Origin: Cryptomeria japonica
Taxonomy: Eukaryota; Streptophyta; Pinopsida; Cupressales; Cupressaceae
Direction: 5' to 3'
Length of the DNA stretch: 64,000 bases
NCBI RefSeq assembly: GCF_030272615.1
Contig: NC_081406.1
Coordinates: 238,750,422-238,814,421, forward strand
Part shown: positions 10,488 to 23,874 of the stretch, piece by piece
How positions within the stretch are numbered: position 1 is the stretch's first letter
How the letters are laid out: each line of letters begins with the position of its first letter
The notes under the pieces: model-generated
The model's input: only the letters and a program-made list of their open reading frames with translations
What the model was told of the DNA's origin: nothing
Databases searched by the model: none
Translations under genes and position numbers: made by a program

Positions 10488-13400
10488 ATCCAAGAGGAAG
10501 AGTTAGAGACAAATTTTATAAGAAAAATATCCAATGTTTTCAATTAAAGTAATTGGGGAAGGGGGCCAACTTGCTATACATTAGATGACATTCATCAAAC
10601 CTAAAGAGAAAATTGAAAGTTTATACATAAGTAACACTTTCAACAAGGCCACACCATTGAAATGTAAATACATATAGATATAAAATGAGAACGGGAAGCA
10701 AGATTAGAGGAACAATGTGATATCTATGAGAAGGTATAGAATGAACCTTTTTTATTTTTGCGAACAACTCTTCATAAAGAATCCCTAACAAGAGAAGAGA
10801 AAGGAATAGTGTTTTCTAAACCAAGTGATGCATCAACAGAGTCTGAGAGAGGAGCCAGTAAACCTAGGAGAGGGATATGGTAGTCTGGGGAAAGAGAATT
10901 TAGGAGCTAGTGAATGAATAAGTCGATTACTTTAGAGAGCCCCTGATTGATCCAACAAGGAATCAGTAATGTTGGTATTTCCAACTGATTATCTAGAATT
11001 TCCTATAAGATAGCCAATCTTAATCCATAAATTTTAGACAAGTCATGAGCAAATTGGGTTTACCCAGAAGGTTGAAATGATCTACACTTTAGGATCTGTA
11101 AGACATATGCGGGTGACCCTTTGCAATATTAATGAATTTGTAATAAAGTGGACTAATATTGCTAAAATGCAGATTTCTCTCAATGAGCATCAACTAGATT
11201 ATCCTAAATTTAATGCTGAATTGGGGAGATCCATGGTTATTTATCACTATTGGGTACAATTGAAAGAAATATCTAACCTACACCTACTCCTACAAATAGA
11301 AAAGAAAAGAGATCAATAATATTTGAGATGGTGCCTAAAATTCACTTAAATTCTCAAAGATCAATGTCTAATCCAACCAAGAGAGTCATAATTGTGAGAA
11401 TGTTGAATATCTTCACAAACCTTTAACTACTTAGCTACCTACACCTCACACATTAATGATTGAAACCAATTAAATTCAATAAATCACTCTAAATTCTTCT
11501 TAATGATCACTATTACACCTCTCAACTAACTAAAATGCATCCACAACATTTAATCCCTTCCTTAGAGAGAACATATAAACATAATTCACTTCTACAAGAC
11601 AAATTGTAAAGACAAATGTTCCAATGCTTAACAGAAACAATTCATATAAAATGAAAAGCCACAATTTGAAGTAAATATTATTTATTTATTCAAAAGAGAT
11701 GATACATTCATGAAAAAGCCTAGTTCATGAGACAAAATGACCTTCTATTGCTCCAACTCAGACTTCCTACTTTACCCACCCAGTTACAAAATTCAAAATT
11801 TCAGAACCCCTTGCAAATGCTCTTGAATTCCCTTATGGAAAAAATGAGAGAAAAACAAGATTCCGACCAATTGTACAAGTGTCAAAATTCAATTTTCCTA
11901 TACAAGAGTATCCTATAGTACCTATACAATTTCATATAGGACAAAATTAATTTGTGCTCTTAAAAAGAGAAATTTTGAATATAACAATTTCTTTCAAATT
12001 GACCGCTTCCTTTGGCTTATTTTCCTCATGTGATGCTTAATGGATTATTTGATAGGACAAAATTTTTTATTGTTGTTTTGATGGTGAAGAGGAGTCTGAT
12101 TCTAAGAGAATAAGAAAATTAGAAAGATGACACAAATCAACATCTTTCCACTAAGTAGGAGAGGAATGGAGTCGAGACCTATTACGACAGGTAGAGGCTA
12201 GCTACTCCATATAAAAAATAGGATGATATTTGAATGAAATCGTTTAATACACCAAGTAGTGTTTCCATTGGAGATCATCAACTCTAAGAAAAAATTCAAT
12301 AGAAATGTATTTGTTCATTTGTGATAGAATCCCCACAATTGAGATATGGCACCTATCTTCCTTAAGCATGGGATAAGTATGGTCTCTTGCTAGACTATTA
12401 TGACTCATTGGAACCATTTGAGTCTTAAGTTGCATCCCTAAAGACTACACTTCCCATCGGAAGTTGAACGAGGTCATTATCCTTAGATTAATTAATCACA
12501 TATACAAGCTTGAAACCCACCTCAAAATCCTGCCTATGGCCTTGGGGATTCAAGCGATCCTTCCTAATCCTCCTTAGTATGAATATCTTTTACTCTATTA
12601 TTATGTTAATAATTGAACCCCCTCACTCAATGATTATCTTGAGTAATTATTCACTATAATGCTTACTCTTCTAAAATCACATCTTTGACTGCCTGCGTAC
12701 TAGGGACATAGTCCATTCCTAAATTACCTATATACATTTCTCTTAAATGGGATCAAGAACTATTTAGTTCTACCTTCTAACTAAATTTGATGTAAATTAT
12801 ATAGTGGGTATTCAACCCTTTCTAAAGTCATTATCCCAGACGATTCCTTTGTGGTCACTACAAATGTTGGGAAGCTCATAAAGTAAAAATGTTACATATT
12901 GGCCCCTTTATTGTTTACCTAATTCCACTAGGTCCTAATCCTATGATCATGTCACCCTTATCCTATGTGTCAAAATAAAAAAAATAGTTAAATCCAACTA
13001 AAATCAATAATTTGAATACTCACATTAGGTTTATTAAAATTTATCAAATTAGGTTTTCAATCTGTTTAAAATTTCCTATCCCTTGGATCTTAACTTCACA
13101 ATGTCCCTTATTACTCACTATCGATTAATAGGGATGATTTCGTAGATGTCGTTGTTCCAATTTTATTAGGTGATCAATGTAGTAGCTCAATCACGATGAC
13201 ATTACTCGTAAGCACTAGCCAAAGACATTGTTTATATTGAAAGTTGCTAGTTTTCTAAGTTTCCTACTCTTGAATTATGTTAACTAACCAGTATAAAAGA
13301 AAGTGTTACTTATTAATTCATCATGAAAATCAGTGATTCATTGAAAGGAAAAGAAAGCTGATACATAACCTTTTAATGAGATAATTACATAAAAAAGCTT

Positions 13401-13490
13401 CAATTATTCTATGCATAACTTACTATTCTAATTAGTGCATCTTTCATTGGAAAGTGAAACTAAAGAAGTGACAAGTGATTAACATATATA
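10488..13490. other. Unassigned sequence of unit A
   Basis: No gene is recognised. An 80-codon open frame at 11077-11319 has no recognisable motif, and its counterpart in unit B is disrupted, so I do not call it a gene. The segment 10488-12304 matches 28912-30733. After about 12305 the two units differ until 13319 in unit A and 32770 in unit B. Confidence 0.5.
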
Positions 13491-14115
13491 CTTGAATGGA
13501 TCATTTGTCAACAACACAACATTCAAGGTTTGCAATGAGTGGGAAGGAATGAGGTAGTGTTTCTTCTACTATTAGCGAGGATGGATAGGCAGATGTAGAA
13601 GAATTAGAAGATGAAGATGAGAAAGGTTGAATGACAATAGTTGTGGTTTAGTTCTTGGTCCTCTTTTTTGGTTACTGGCTATATTTTTTCCCTTGGCCAT
13701 CAATCCTCTATTTGTGTTTGGGATCTATATTTTGTGAAACTTTGGTTCCTCTTCATTGGTGAGGAATTTTTGGTCATTTTTATGGTGCGCGCAATGGAGG
13801 GGGGGGGCTTTGATTTTAGATGGATGATCTGAAACAAGGAAGGAGTGGTCTATGATGTGGGTGGCCCTCTATGATCTTAGTGCTTTTCTTGTTGTTTTCT
13901 TCTTGGTCTTCCCCGTGTTTCTTGGGTTGGAGATTCCCTTAGCAGTTGTTGTTGATGAAGGGGGTCCTTTCACTGGGCTTTTTGTGGTGTGGCTTGAGGC
14001 CATTGCTTTGGAAGTGGGGGTTTCCCTCCTCCTTGACTAGGGTGGATTGTTTTCATGGAGGCTATGCTATTTTGTCTCCTACCTATAACCAATTTAAAAA
14101 GAAAAAAACATAACT
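13490..14115 (+). repeat. Possible LINE 3' tail, copy A
   Basis: A GT-rich segment ends in an A-rich run (AATTTAAAAAGAAAAAAACA, near 14090-14110), which would suit the 3' end of a 5'-truncated LINE on the plus strand. Unit B has the same segment at about 32960-33555. No conserved LINE protein is visible, so this is a weak assignment. Confidence 0.25.
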
Positions 14116-14671
14116 AGAGTTAAGTAATTAGAACAATACAATATCTAACGATCTGATCTAAATAATGCAAGAACATACCCTAACTAACTATATTATGCAT
14201 CATTTAAGATATGATAAATCTTAAGGTTAGGATTTGCATTGTGATTCAATTAATGTTAACGATGTTTGTAATCTATTAATTATATTTTTAAAGTACATGG
14301 TTTATTAAAATTTTAGATCTAATTAATTTAACGAAATATTTTTGTATTTTTATTTAGTTATTTTTCAATTTAAAATATTTATTATATATTATAAAAAATA
14401 TTAAATTATTATTTTTATTAATATTTTGATTTTTGTATATTTTCACTTTGCATTTAGTTTATTCTATTTTTATTTTTATTTTTTATTTAAGTTTAATTTG
14501 TTTTTTTAATTATTTGTCTTTTTACAAAATCACAAATAATAATTAAAAGTTATTAAAGTTCATTTAATTTAGAATTATTTATCTTATTAAAATTCTAATT
14601 TATTTTAGAACAGTTATATTTGAAGTTTTCTTTTAATTTATATAAATCAATTAATTTATCTCTCCATCTCT

Positions 14672-15726
<1,055 letters not shown>

Positions 15727-16035
15727 TATTAGAAATCGAGAGTTCAAAATATAGATAGAGAGTTTATACAAAACTAGGGAGCAGGGGGCAGGGCCTCAAC
15801 CGCCAATCATAGGAATATATACAGTTATCTAACTATCCAAAAAGAGGGGCCATAGCAGAATAAATCAGAATTAGAGGATCTCATCCTGATCCTCCAGCCA
15901 TGTGGTCCAACCCTGTTCGCCTTCCATCCATACCACCTTGTTTTTAGCAAGGATCTGGGAGCACATCTGAATCCTATTGAAGGGAGGATGCCTATTGCCC
16001 TATAGATCCTTTATCAATTTCTGCACTGCCTTCAA
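15727..16035 (-). mobile_element. 5'-truncated LINE-like fragment at the A/B junction
   Basis: The composition changes sharply from AT-rich DNA. On the minus strand the sequence reads a short frame containing VWMEGEQGWTTWLEDQDEIL followed by a stop and a noncoding tail. The plus-strand T-run at about 15716-15725 would be its poly(A) tail. This suits a short 5'-truncated LINE, but the family is not established. It sits exactly between units A and B. Confidence 0.35.
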
Positions 16036-16256
16036 AAAATTCCTTTCTTGTTCAAAAAATTTCATTGCATTCCCTTTCAAAACAAAGTTTTATCCAAGGC
16101 TATAGGAGAAGCTTCTAGAAAACGCACCAGAAAATGGACAATTCTAGGTTCATCGAAGAGTGTAAAAGAAGAAATAAATGTGTTGGTTGGAGTAGATGAA
16201 CAAAATGTAGCAAGGGAAATTAAATGTGCATAGGTGGAAGTCCACATATGCCAACA
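16036..16256 (-). repeat. Copia 3' LTR remnant, copy B
   Basis: This matches 5827-6051 of copy A. The outer part of the LTR is missing because the duplication breakpoint or the LINE fragment cuts it. Confidence 0.7.
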
Positions 16257-16263
16257 ATCCCAC

Positions 16264-17358
16264 TTAATCTTCATTGTCGTATATATCTCCAATACCAATT
16301 TCTTCCCAACGATGCTCAAAAACATTCTTTGCAAGCAGCTTTCTGAAAATATATTCTAGTTGTTCTTCTGACCTGCAAAACCAAATATATATGTCAACAT
16401 TGTTCATCAATTCCAAAATATAATGATATCTTGTATCAATATGCTTGCTTCGTTTATGATAGACATGATTTTTTCATAGAGAAATTGCTTAATTATTTTG
16501 ACAATAATTTTTTGTAGGTTCTTCTTGTGGATGCTTCAAATCTGAAAGTATTCTTCTGATCCATACTGCTCGACAAGCTTCTGATGTGGCTGCAATATAT
16601 TCTGCTTCAGTTGATGAGAGTGTCACAATTGGTTGTTTCTTTGATGCTCAAGAGATAGCACACGATCCTAGATGAAAGATATATCTTGAATTGCTTTCTC
16701 TATCATCCATGATACCTCCCCAGTCACTATCAATATATCCAATCAATTTGTAATCATTGAAAGATTTATACAAAATTCCAAAGCTCTTTATTCCAACTAT
16801 ATACCTTAAAACTCTTTTTCCAACTTTCCAACATGATTCCATTGGTTTGTCCATAAGAATCTAGAAATGAGACTAACCCCATACATGATATCTAGTCTTA
16901 TGATGGTTAAATTCATGATGCTAGCAACTATTCTTTTGAATAAGGTTGAATCAATACACAAACTTTTCTCATCGTTGCTATGTTTTAAACCCAATGCAAC
17001 TGGTTCATGGGCTGCTTTCACGTTTGTCATCTTAAATCTCTTCAGTGAATCATTAGTATATCTCTATTTATATTGACATATAAAAATACCTTGATCATTT
17101 TGACTTACCTCTATCCCAAGAAACTATCTCATGAGCCTCATCAAATTCTCTTTCCATGGCTGCCTTGAATGAGTTAATTGACATGTTACTTGTGAGTATC
17201 AAATCATCTACATGCAAACAACTATCAATATATCTCTTTCATCATTCACTTTGACATACAAAGTTGGTTCATTGCCACACTTGCTAATCCCATTGTTCAC
17301 AAAATAAGAATCCATCGTACTGTACCAAGCTCTAGAAGCTTGCTTCAAGCCATACAGT
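16264..17358 (-). pseudogene. Ty1/copia pol remnant copy B, 3' part
   Basis: This is the RNase H and reverse transcriptase C-terminal part of the copy B pol. It includes a DSDWGGIMDDRESNSRYIF-type RNase H segment, IVASIMNLTIIRLDIMYGVS and the same broken YVDD region as copies A and C. It stops abruptly at 17358, inside the codons for the LYGLKQ motif, where the 8.1-kb LTR element is inserted. The rest of this pol resumes at 25464. It carries many stops and is not functional. Confidence 0.85.
17354..17358 (+). other. Target-site duplication ACAGT, left
   Basis: ACAGT here and ATAGT at 25459-25463 flank the 8.1-kb element. The uninterrupted site in copy A reads CATACAGTGTC, so the right copy has one C-to-T change. 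Confidence 0.85.
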
Positions 17359-18548
17359 TGTTACTACTTATCAAGTTGCCATTAGTTTTATGTTCAAAGT
17401 TATTCTATATACTCTAGTCGGTTACTACTACCGAAATATTCAGTCGGTATGAATAGTCAAGTCGGTTATTGAAGAAAGTAGTCTCAGAACGTAGTATACA
17501 TCAAGCTGTCTACCGAGTATCATTCCATGTCTACCGAGCAGCAAAGATGACACACTGAGCTGTTATACACCGAGTGAAACATGTTACCAGATTCATTGAA
17601 TCTGGACATACATATGAAAATGTGTTACAAGATCGAGGAACATCTAACCATTATCACATTGAAAATTGCTTTTAAAGATTGTGTATGATTTTGAAGTCAT
17701 CTAACCAATGAAATATTTTGCATGGTTATTCATTCGATAGAACATGTTTGTAAGATTGAAGCAATGAAAGGATCACCGTCATAAGAGATCTATTTATACA
17801 ACATGGATTAAGATCAGAAATATACATGTAGCATGATAGAAAGGAAGATATAGAGATAAATGAAGCAAGACATGTGAAAGCACTAAGTGTTATGACTGTT
17901 ACAGAGACACAGAGGTCACCGAGAAGGATTTCAGAGAACAATAAAAAAATAGAGTAAACAAAAGGGTTTACCAAGTTACCATATGGGTTACCGATGTATG
18001 TTATAAGCAAGGTAATCAAGTTTTGAGCACATAGAATCTGCTATAATATTCCAGATGTAAAGTTGCAGATATTTGTAATGATTTATTGTAATATTTTGAA
18101 GTTGTAAGAGAAACCTTTAATAGGGTAAAAGACTCTAATCAAGTCTATAAATTGTAAAGCCTCTAACTAGGTGCAACATTTAGTTTAAGTGTTGTAAAAT
18201 CCATTAGCAAGGTAGATCTAACAGATCTTGATACTCCTAATAGGGTAAGCTATCAGAAATAGGTAGACATGTAGCTCTAACTAAGCACTCTTTATTGTTG
18301 CAGTAGTGAAGTTGTGGGTGCCATCCCCACCGCAGTTTTTCCCTCTAACCAAGAGTTTCTATGTAACCAAAATATATGTGTTATGGAGTGAATCATGTAT
18401 GATTGTTATCTATTTGTCTTAGCTTTATATTATGTTACTGCACTATTCAGTTTATGCATAACAGTAAAGTTATTGTTGAAGAAAAGTTTTGGTGTACTGA
18501 TTCACCCCTCCCCTCTCAGTACATTAGCTTTCCATATTGGGCCTAACA
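17359..18548 (+). repeat. 5' LTR of the 8.1-kb element
   Basis: Begins TGTTACTACTTATC and ends GGGCCTAACA, and is repeated at 24269-25458. It holds three GTCGGT words at 17417, 17443 and 17461. The R/U5-like module is at 18314-18367 (GTGGGTGCCATCCCCAC hairpin, then a T-rich run). A TTCACCCCTCCCC tract lies near the end. In the first ~160 bp I count about 13 differences from the 3' LTR, fewer further on, many of them C/T or G/A. Confidence 0.9.
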
Positions 18549-18550
18549 AT

Positions 18551-18562
18551 TGGTATCAGAGC
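18551..18562 (+). promoter_or_regulatory. Primer-binding site for initiator tRNA-Met
   Basis: TGGTATCAGAGC starts 2 bp after the CA end of the 5' LTR. It is the common plant LTR-retrotransposon primer site complementary to the 3' end of initiator tRNA-Met. Confidence 0.9.
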
Positions 18563-18610
18563 TTAAATCTTGGAAAAGGGTTTAACTGCCTAAAGAGAAA
18601 GATCTTATCA

Positions 18611-19962
18611 ATGGAAGGCTATAAACAATCTCAGAGGATTGTATATCTGCAAGAAGAGCTGGATCATGCTAATCAAGTGATTGTAGACATGCAAAGGCAA
18701 ATGCAAAATCTCTGAAAGTGAGAAGAAGATTTTCTGGTGACTTGCAAGACTCTCAAGAGTTAGTGGAACAAATTGAGACTTCATCTGAGAACACTATATC
18801 TGAAGAGACTGAAGAAATGATTGGAGTATTGAAAGAAAAGAACAAAGCACTGGCTAATCAACTAAAAGCAATGAAAAGAGAACATGAACATTTCAGCACA
18901 CAGATGACTGAAAATCTTGATGCATTGAGGACAACCGAGGATAAAGTAAGAGATCTACAAAGAGAGAAACAACAACTTGAAGTCTTAGTATCTGATAAGA
19001 ATGATGAAATCACAAGGTTGACTAGAATTCAACAAAATCTGTCAGATCAACTAGGTTATGCACATCATGAAGCAATTCTGAAGGATGATGAGAATCAAGC
19101 ATTGAAACTTGAAATATCAAGGTTGACCGATGAACTTGAAACAGAGAAGAAATCCAAAGAAACACTGAAGAAGAGTTATGAAGCATCAAAGATTTTGGAT
19201 GAGCAACTGAATACAAGAAGACCCAACAAAGATGTAGGACTCGGTTACAAAGGAAAAGACTCTACCGAGAAGGGAATTTATAGTACCAAGAGAGGAGAAT
19301 CATCAAAGCAAGCTGGAAACAAGAAAAACATCAAAAGAAAGAAGCCTATTTGGAACTACTGTGGAAATCAAGGTCATACTACCAACATGTGCCAAATCAG
19401 AAAGGGTAAGCAACCAAATGTCGCTAGGTCCAATGGTTATTGTTACAATTGCAATAAATATGGTCACACATCTAATCAATGTAGGACAAAGTCTATAAAC
19501 AATTATCAGAAGGCAAAATTCAAAGGGTTTTGTAAAAATTGCAATAGATATGGACATTGTACTGAGAAGAGTTGGTTTAAATAAAAGAACCATATGTGGT
19601 ACGCACACCGAGCAAATGCTAGAGGTTACCAAACTCACACAGATCCTTACTGACAGTATTCTGCAGTACCATGGGATTACAATACAAGGATATGGTGTGA
19701 ATGTTGTGGAAGATATGGACATATAAGTGCCAACTATTTTATAAGGTTTGGGATGAACAACCGAAGATCATGGAGAAATCCTGGTATGGCATGTTTTCAT
19801 TGTCACAAAGTTGGACACTAGGCTGGAGATTGCAGAGATCAACCTAGAAAAGACACTAAGGAAATAAAAGAAAAATTAAAGATGATTTGGAAAAAGAAGG
19901 AAATTGTGTCAAATGAAGAAAGCACCTTACCTACCGAGTTAGGTTTACCTATTCCAAATTAA
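18611..19962 (+). pseudogene. Gag-like coiled-coil protein with five zinc knuckles
   Basis: The frame starts at ATG 18611 (MEGYKQSQRIVYLQEEL) and shifts frame once near 18713. It runs through a long heptad-rich region (about 18720-19200, rich in Glu, Lys, Leu and Gln; predicted coiled coil) and a basic linker (KKNIKRKKP). The zinc knuckles follow at 19351-19392 (first Cys replaced by Trp: WNYCGNQGHTTNMC), 19441-19482 (CYNCNKYGHTSNQC), 19531-19575 (CKNCNRYGHC, last Cys lost), 19696-19740 (CECCGRYGH, last Cys lost) and 19792-19833 (CFHCHKVGH, stop, AGDC). The first three are spaced exactly 90 bp. It ends at TAA 19960-19962. A usual copia gag has one knuckle. The probable role is RNA binding and particle assembly, now broken by a stop after the third knuckle and others. 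Confidence 0.7.
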
Positions 19963-20513
19963 TCGATAAAGGTATGAAGGGACTGCATTCTCTCAAGGTT
20001 AAATCTTAACAGTTCCTATTTTATTATGTACTTAATTCAAAATCTGCATAATTAAGATGTAATAGTAAGTTTGAAATTCTATCAAAGTCTTTTGAAGCTC
20101 TATACAGGAAAACTATCAAGTCGGTAAATACAGGAAGCTTGTCTAGTCGGTTAATGAAGGAAGTTTGGTTACTCAGTTAAAGTGGAAAAATGAAAGAAAG
20201 TTAAGTTAAACCAAGTGCATTTAATGTTTTTGACCTAACCTACACGGAGCCCGATAAGGTATAATGTGTACTTAAAAGCATTTTTGTGGTCATTTTCACT
20301 TACCAATTTTTTGAGAGAGCAGAGCAAAGTGAATCTAAGACGAATCAAAAACTCCTACAAAGAAAATTCAAGGTATTTACATCAATCTCAATGCATTGTT
20401 AAGCTGATTTACCGATCTTATCTTGTTGCCATTATCTGCTAAGTATAAAGCGTCAGTCATTTGAAATCCTGAAACCCTAAGGATCCTTTGTTAGCTTTTA
20501 TCTGAAATCTACA
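19963..20513 (+). promoter_or_regulatory. Intergenic leader with possible internal promoter
   Basis: The 550 bp between the two genes hold two more GTCGGT words (20120, 20146). The 5'-untranslated-like sequence just before ORF2 includes the telo-box word AAACCCTAA (20472-20480), common in plant leaders and promoters of housekeeping genes. A TATA-like AAGGTATAATG lies near 20255. ORF2 starts at ATG 20514. A separate promoter for ORF2 is an inference. Confidence 0.3.
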
Positions 20514-23500
20514 ATGGCATCTAAGATCCAAGATCCCATCATTGTTAAGAATATAGAGAAGCCCTCACTAAAATACTCTTTGACTCCCAAAGTTGCATCT
20601 GAACCGGATGACAAAATCGCCTTTTCACTCATCCCGGATAGAGTATTGTTAGTTGAGGATGTGAGATTCTTCACCAATTGTCATGTTGAAGAACTCGATC
20701 ATGTTGAAATCAAAGACACCTATGATGAATTGTGCATAGATGGTAAATTGAATAGCAAGTATGAGAACATTAAGATCAAGCAATTAACTGAAGCCCTAAC
20801 CTATCTGCATGTGTTCAAACCCTAGTGGGTCAAGTTTGTTCTAAGTAGAGTTCACGATGATTTCATGTGGCTAGAAGAGTAACCATTTAAGATTACCAAG
20901 AAAATCATTCATCTGATTACTAGTTATCCTATTTATGATCATGCCCGAGCCCAAAAGATGATATCACAGAAGGAATTGATCAGTTTAACCAGAGTGGAAT
21001 CAGACTGCAGAGGATTGAAATTGAATAATGTCACTGTTGAAGAACTAAAATTTGCCATAAGAGTAATAGGTTACTATTTCTTCCAATCAGCAAGGGAAAA
21101 TAGTGTACCTTGTGCAGCAGTAAACCTAGCATACAAAATTGTGAAAAAGGGAATGAAACTTGATCTATGTGAGGTGTTGTTGAAGAACCTATTTGAGAAT
21201 CTGAACACCATCAGGAAGCCGAAGAAGAACAACTCAGCTAGTACACTAAAGTTTGGATCATTACTTGTGTGCATGTTTTTCTATTTTGAAAAATTCTTTC
21301 CATCAGTAGGTAAAGTTGTTTGGGAACTACACTGACCAATCACTCATCAGATCAATGACTTCATCAAGAAGTTAGGTGATAATTTCAATGATATTATGGA
21401 TGACTACTTCAGTAAATTTCAAGAGAAAATGCATAAAAGGTACCGGATTCCACCCTAGCTAGTGGAGAAATACAAAAATGACATATGTTTTGAAGTAGAC
21501 ACTGATTACTGTTATGTGAATGTTGTGGAACTGAGAACTCAATCCTTGTCACCTATGGGTTACGAGATTGATCTTGACATCACACAATAGCAAATTGATG
21601 CATTTCTCTCATTACCGAGGCATGCTACTGAGCTGAGGTATGGAACCTATGAAGAAGCAAAGGAAAAAGTAAAGATGAGCATTGTAGTACCCAAAGCTAC
21701 AAGAAAGGCAACAAAGATGATAAAGGCATTATTGGAGAAATTCGGAGAAGACTCTTCCTCTACACATGTCAAACCCACCATTGCCATTACCGAAGAGGAA
21801 TCTGAAGCCCAAGAGGCAGCAATAACACTGAGCACTGAATTGCCTAAAGGTAAAGTGTTGAAGAGAAAGAAACAGGACACATCAAAGGCCTCACCGACTC
21901 CACCTCCAAAGTGACCTAGCACTAAAGCATCTGCAACTTCACTGAGTAAAAAACAAAGAGTGTTACTCTTCCCAAGGTAACAAAGATCTACAAGAAATCT
22001 ACTCTAAGACTCATTTTGGCAAAAGAGTCTAGTGATACCGAATCAGAGGATGCAAGCAAATTTTAGATTGTCAAGAGCAAGAAGGTAAATGTACATGGTG
22101 TTGAAAACTTTTTTGCTAATCTGAAAGAATATGGAGGATTTGGATCATTCAGATATGTAAAGTATGAAACCAGAAATAATGATGAGAAGAGACAAATTGA
22201 AGAAGTTGTTATCTGCACACTTCTAAAATTCCGATTAGCTCGATTGGAACTAGCTAAGTCACTTCTGAATGAACTTTACTTGCATATTGATAATAGGTGG
22301 AAGTATGCAATGGACTCGAAGAAACAAATCAGAGAAAGAAGTCTGGTTCATCTCTTTCCAGACATGTCAGTAGCTGAAATAAAAGAACATTTGACAACCT
22401 ACAACTCAAAGTTTCTTGTCAAACATAGAGCCTTAAAACTGATGAATGGGTTGTATATTGAAGTTGAAAATGAGACAAAAGCAAAGTGGCAAGAAATATT
22501 TAAAGTCAAGGATGCCAATGAGAAAGATAAAATTGAAATTGTTGATGTCACTAAGCAAGATCCTGATGTTACCGAGCAAGACCCTGCTGACACCATTCAA
22601 ATTGATTAAAGATGTCATGGATACAAAGGCACCAGAACAAGAAATGATAGAAGGCAATGCATATGCAAAACTTGTATCTACTGAATCAGTCTTGGTACAA
22701 GTTCAGCCTTATCCATCGGTCAAGCAACATGTCTCAACCGAAACCCCTCATGACACGGATCAAGGCACCGAAGGTCACAAGTCTACAACAAGAGAAGGTA
22801 CTACTCAAGAACAGACATCTCAAACACCTTCTTGCACTGAAAATGTTGCAACTGAGACACCGAGTACTGAGACATCAAAGGACTCTATAGAGGCTAAAGA
22901 AATCGACCAAAGTGTTGCCTCTACCGAGCAACCTACCGAGGGTCATCAAGCCTCACAAGCCATTGTCTTAGTTCCATCCATAAAAGGTAAAGAAAAGAAG
23001 ATGAAAAAGCATAGTTTTAAAGTTGATTTGTCAAAACCAATAGTGTTGCCCAATGTAGACATCAAAATTAAAGGGGCAAGCACTCATTGATTTCGGTGAA
23101 CTATGCAAAGGAAAGGCCGAACAAGAGAAGAAAATGGCAATTCAAAAGAAAAATAAGGTACTTCAAAAGGTGAAAGAACTCTTAATAGATATGCTACCTG
23201 AAGCTACAGTGTCAACTAATGCAGCCATCCACATTCGACTAGATGAACTCCTAACAAAGATAGAGACATATGGAGTAGATGCATTGGAGTATTTGAGAAA
23301 GCTAAAAGACAAAGAGCTCACTGCAAAAATGATAGAAGAGGTACAGAAAGCTATAGCTATTGGCAAAGTTAAACTTGTCAAATTTATTGCTGAGTTGACT
23401 CCTCAACTCAAGCACATTCTTTATTTATTTCAGAAACTCTACACATTTTCTTTATTCATTAAAGACATTAAAAATAAAACAGAGGCATTTGAGAAAGAGA

Positions 23501-23874
23501 TCACTGATCTCTCAAATAAGTTGACCATAGAGCCAAATTCAATTCAGAATTTTTATACAAAGCTAAAATAGCTCATGGCTCAACAATTGGACCTCAGAAA
23601 TGAAGAACACAAGATCAGGATGGACATAATGAAACTTCAGACATTATTCCTTCCTCATCTCTCATCCATCCAAGAACAGATCAACTGTGCCACCTCCTTA
23701 TCTACTACACAAGAGGGAAGCACTCTAGATGACTTAATATCATTATTGGCTGATATTCAAGCACATAATTCTTTAATGGATAGTGTAAAGAATGCCCTGT
23801 CTGTTGCTCTCACCGAAGCACGAACCAAGTACAAATCCTTTTTTGACCAGTTACCACCCCCGAATGGTAATTAA
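20514..23874 (+). pseudogene. ORF2 of the 8.1-kb element, unknown function
   Basis: A reading frame of about 1120 codons whose first 1.4 kb stays in one frame (20514-21914), despite stops at about 20823, 20880, 21333, 21459 and 21588. After frame changes it ends at TAA 23872-23874. Three regions can be seen. The N-terminal globular part (about 450 codons) includes LIPDRVLLVEDVRFFTNCHV, EALTYLHVFKP, KIVKKGMKLDLCEVLLKNL and YRIPP. The middle is rich in Thr, Ser, Glu and Gln with many ACCGAG-encoded Thr-Glu pairs (about 22560-22960). The C-terminal part is helical and probably coiled coil (23134-23874). No protease, integrase, polymerase or RNase H motif is visible. It could be a captured host gene or an additional gag-like protein, related at best distantly to the 'putative plant transposon protein' families. 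I do not assign a function. Confidence 0.6.

Noticed and set aside
11077-11319. 80-codon plus-strand frame in unit A as a gene
   Set aside because: The matching sequence in unit B (about 29500-29745) is frame-broken and no motif is visible.
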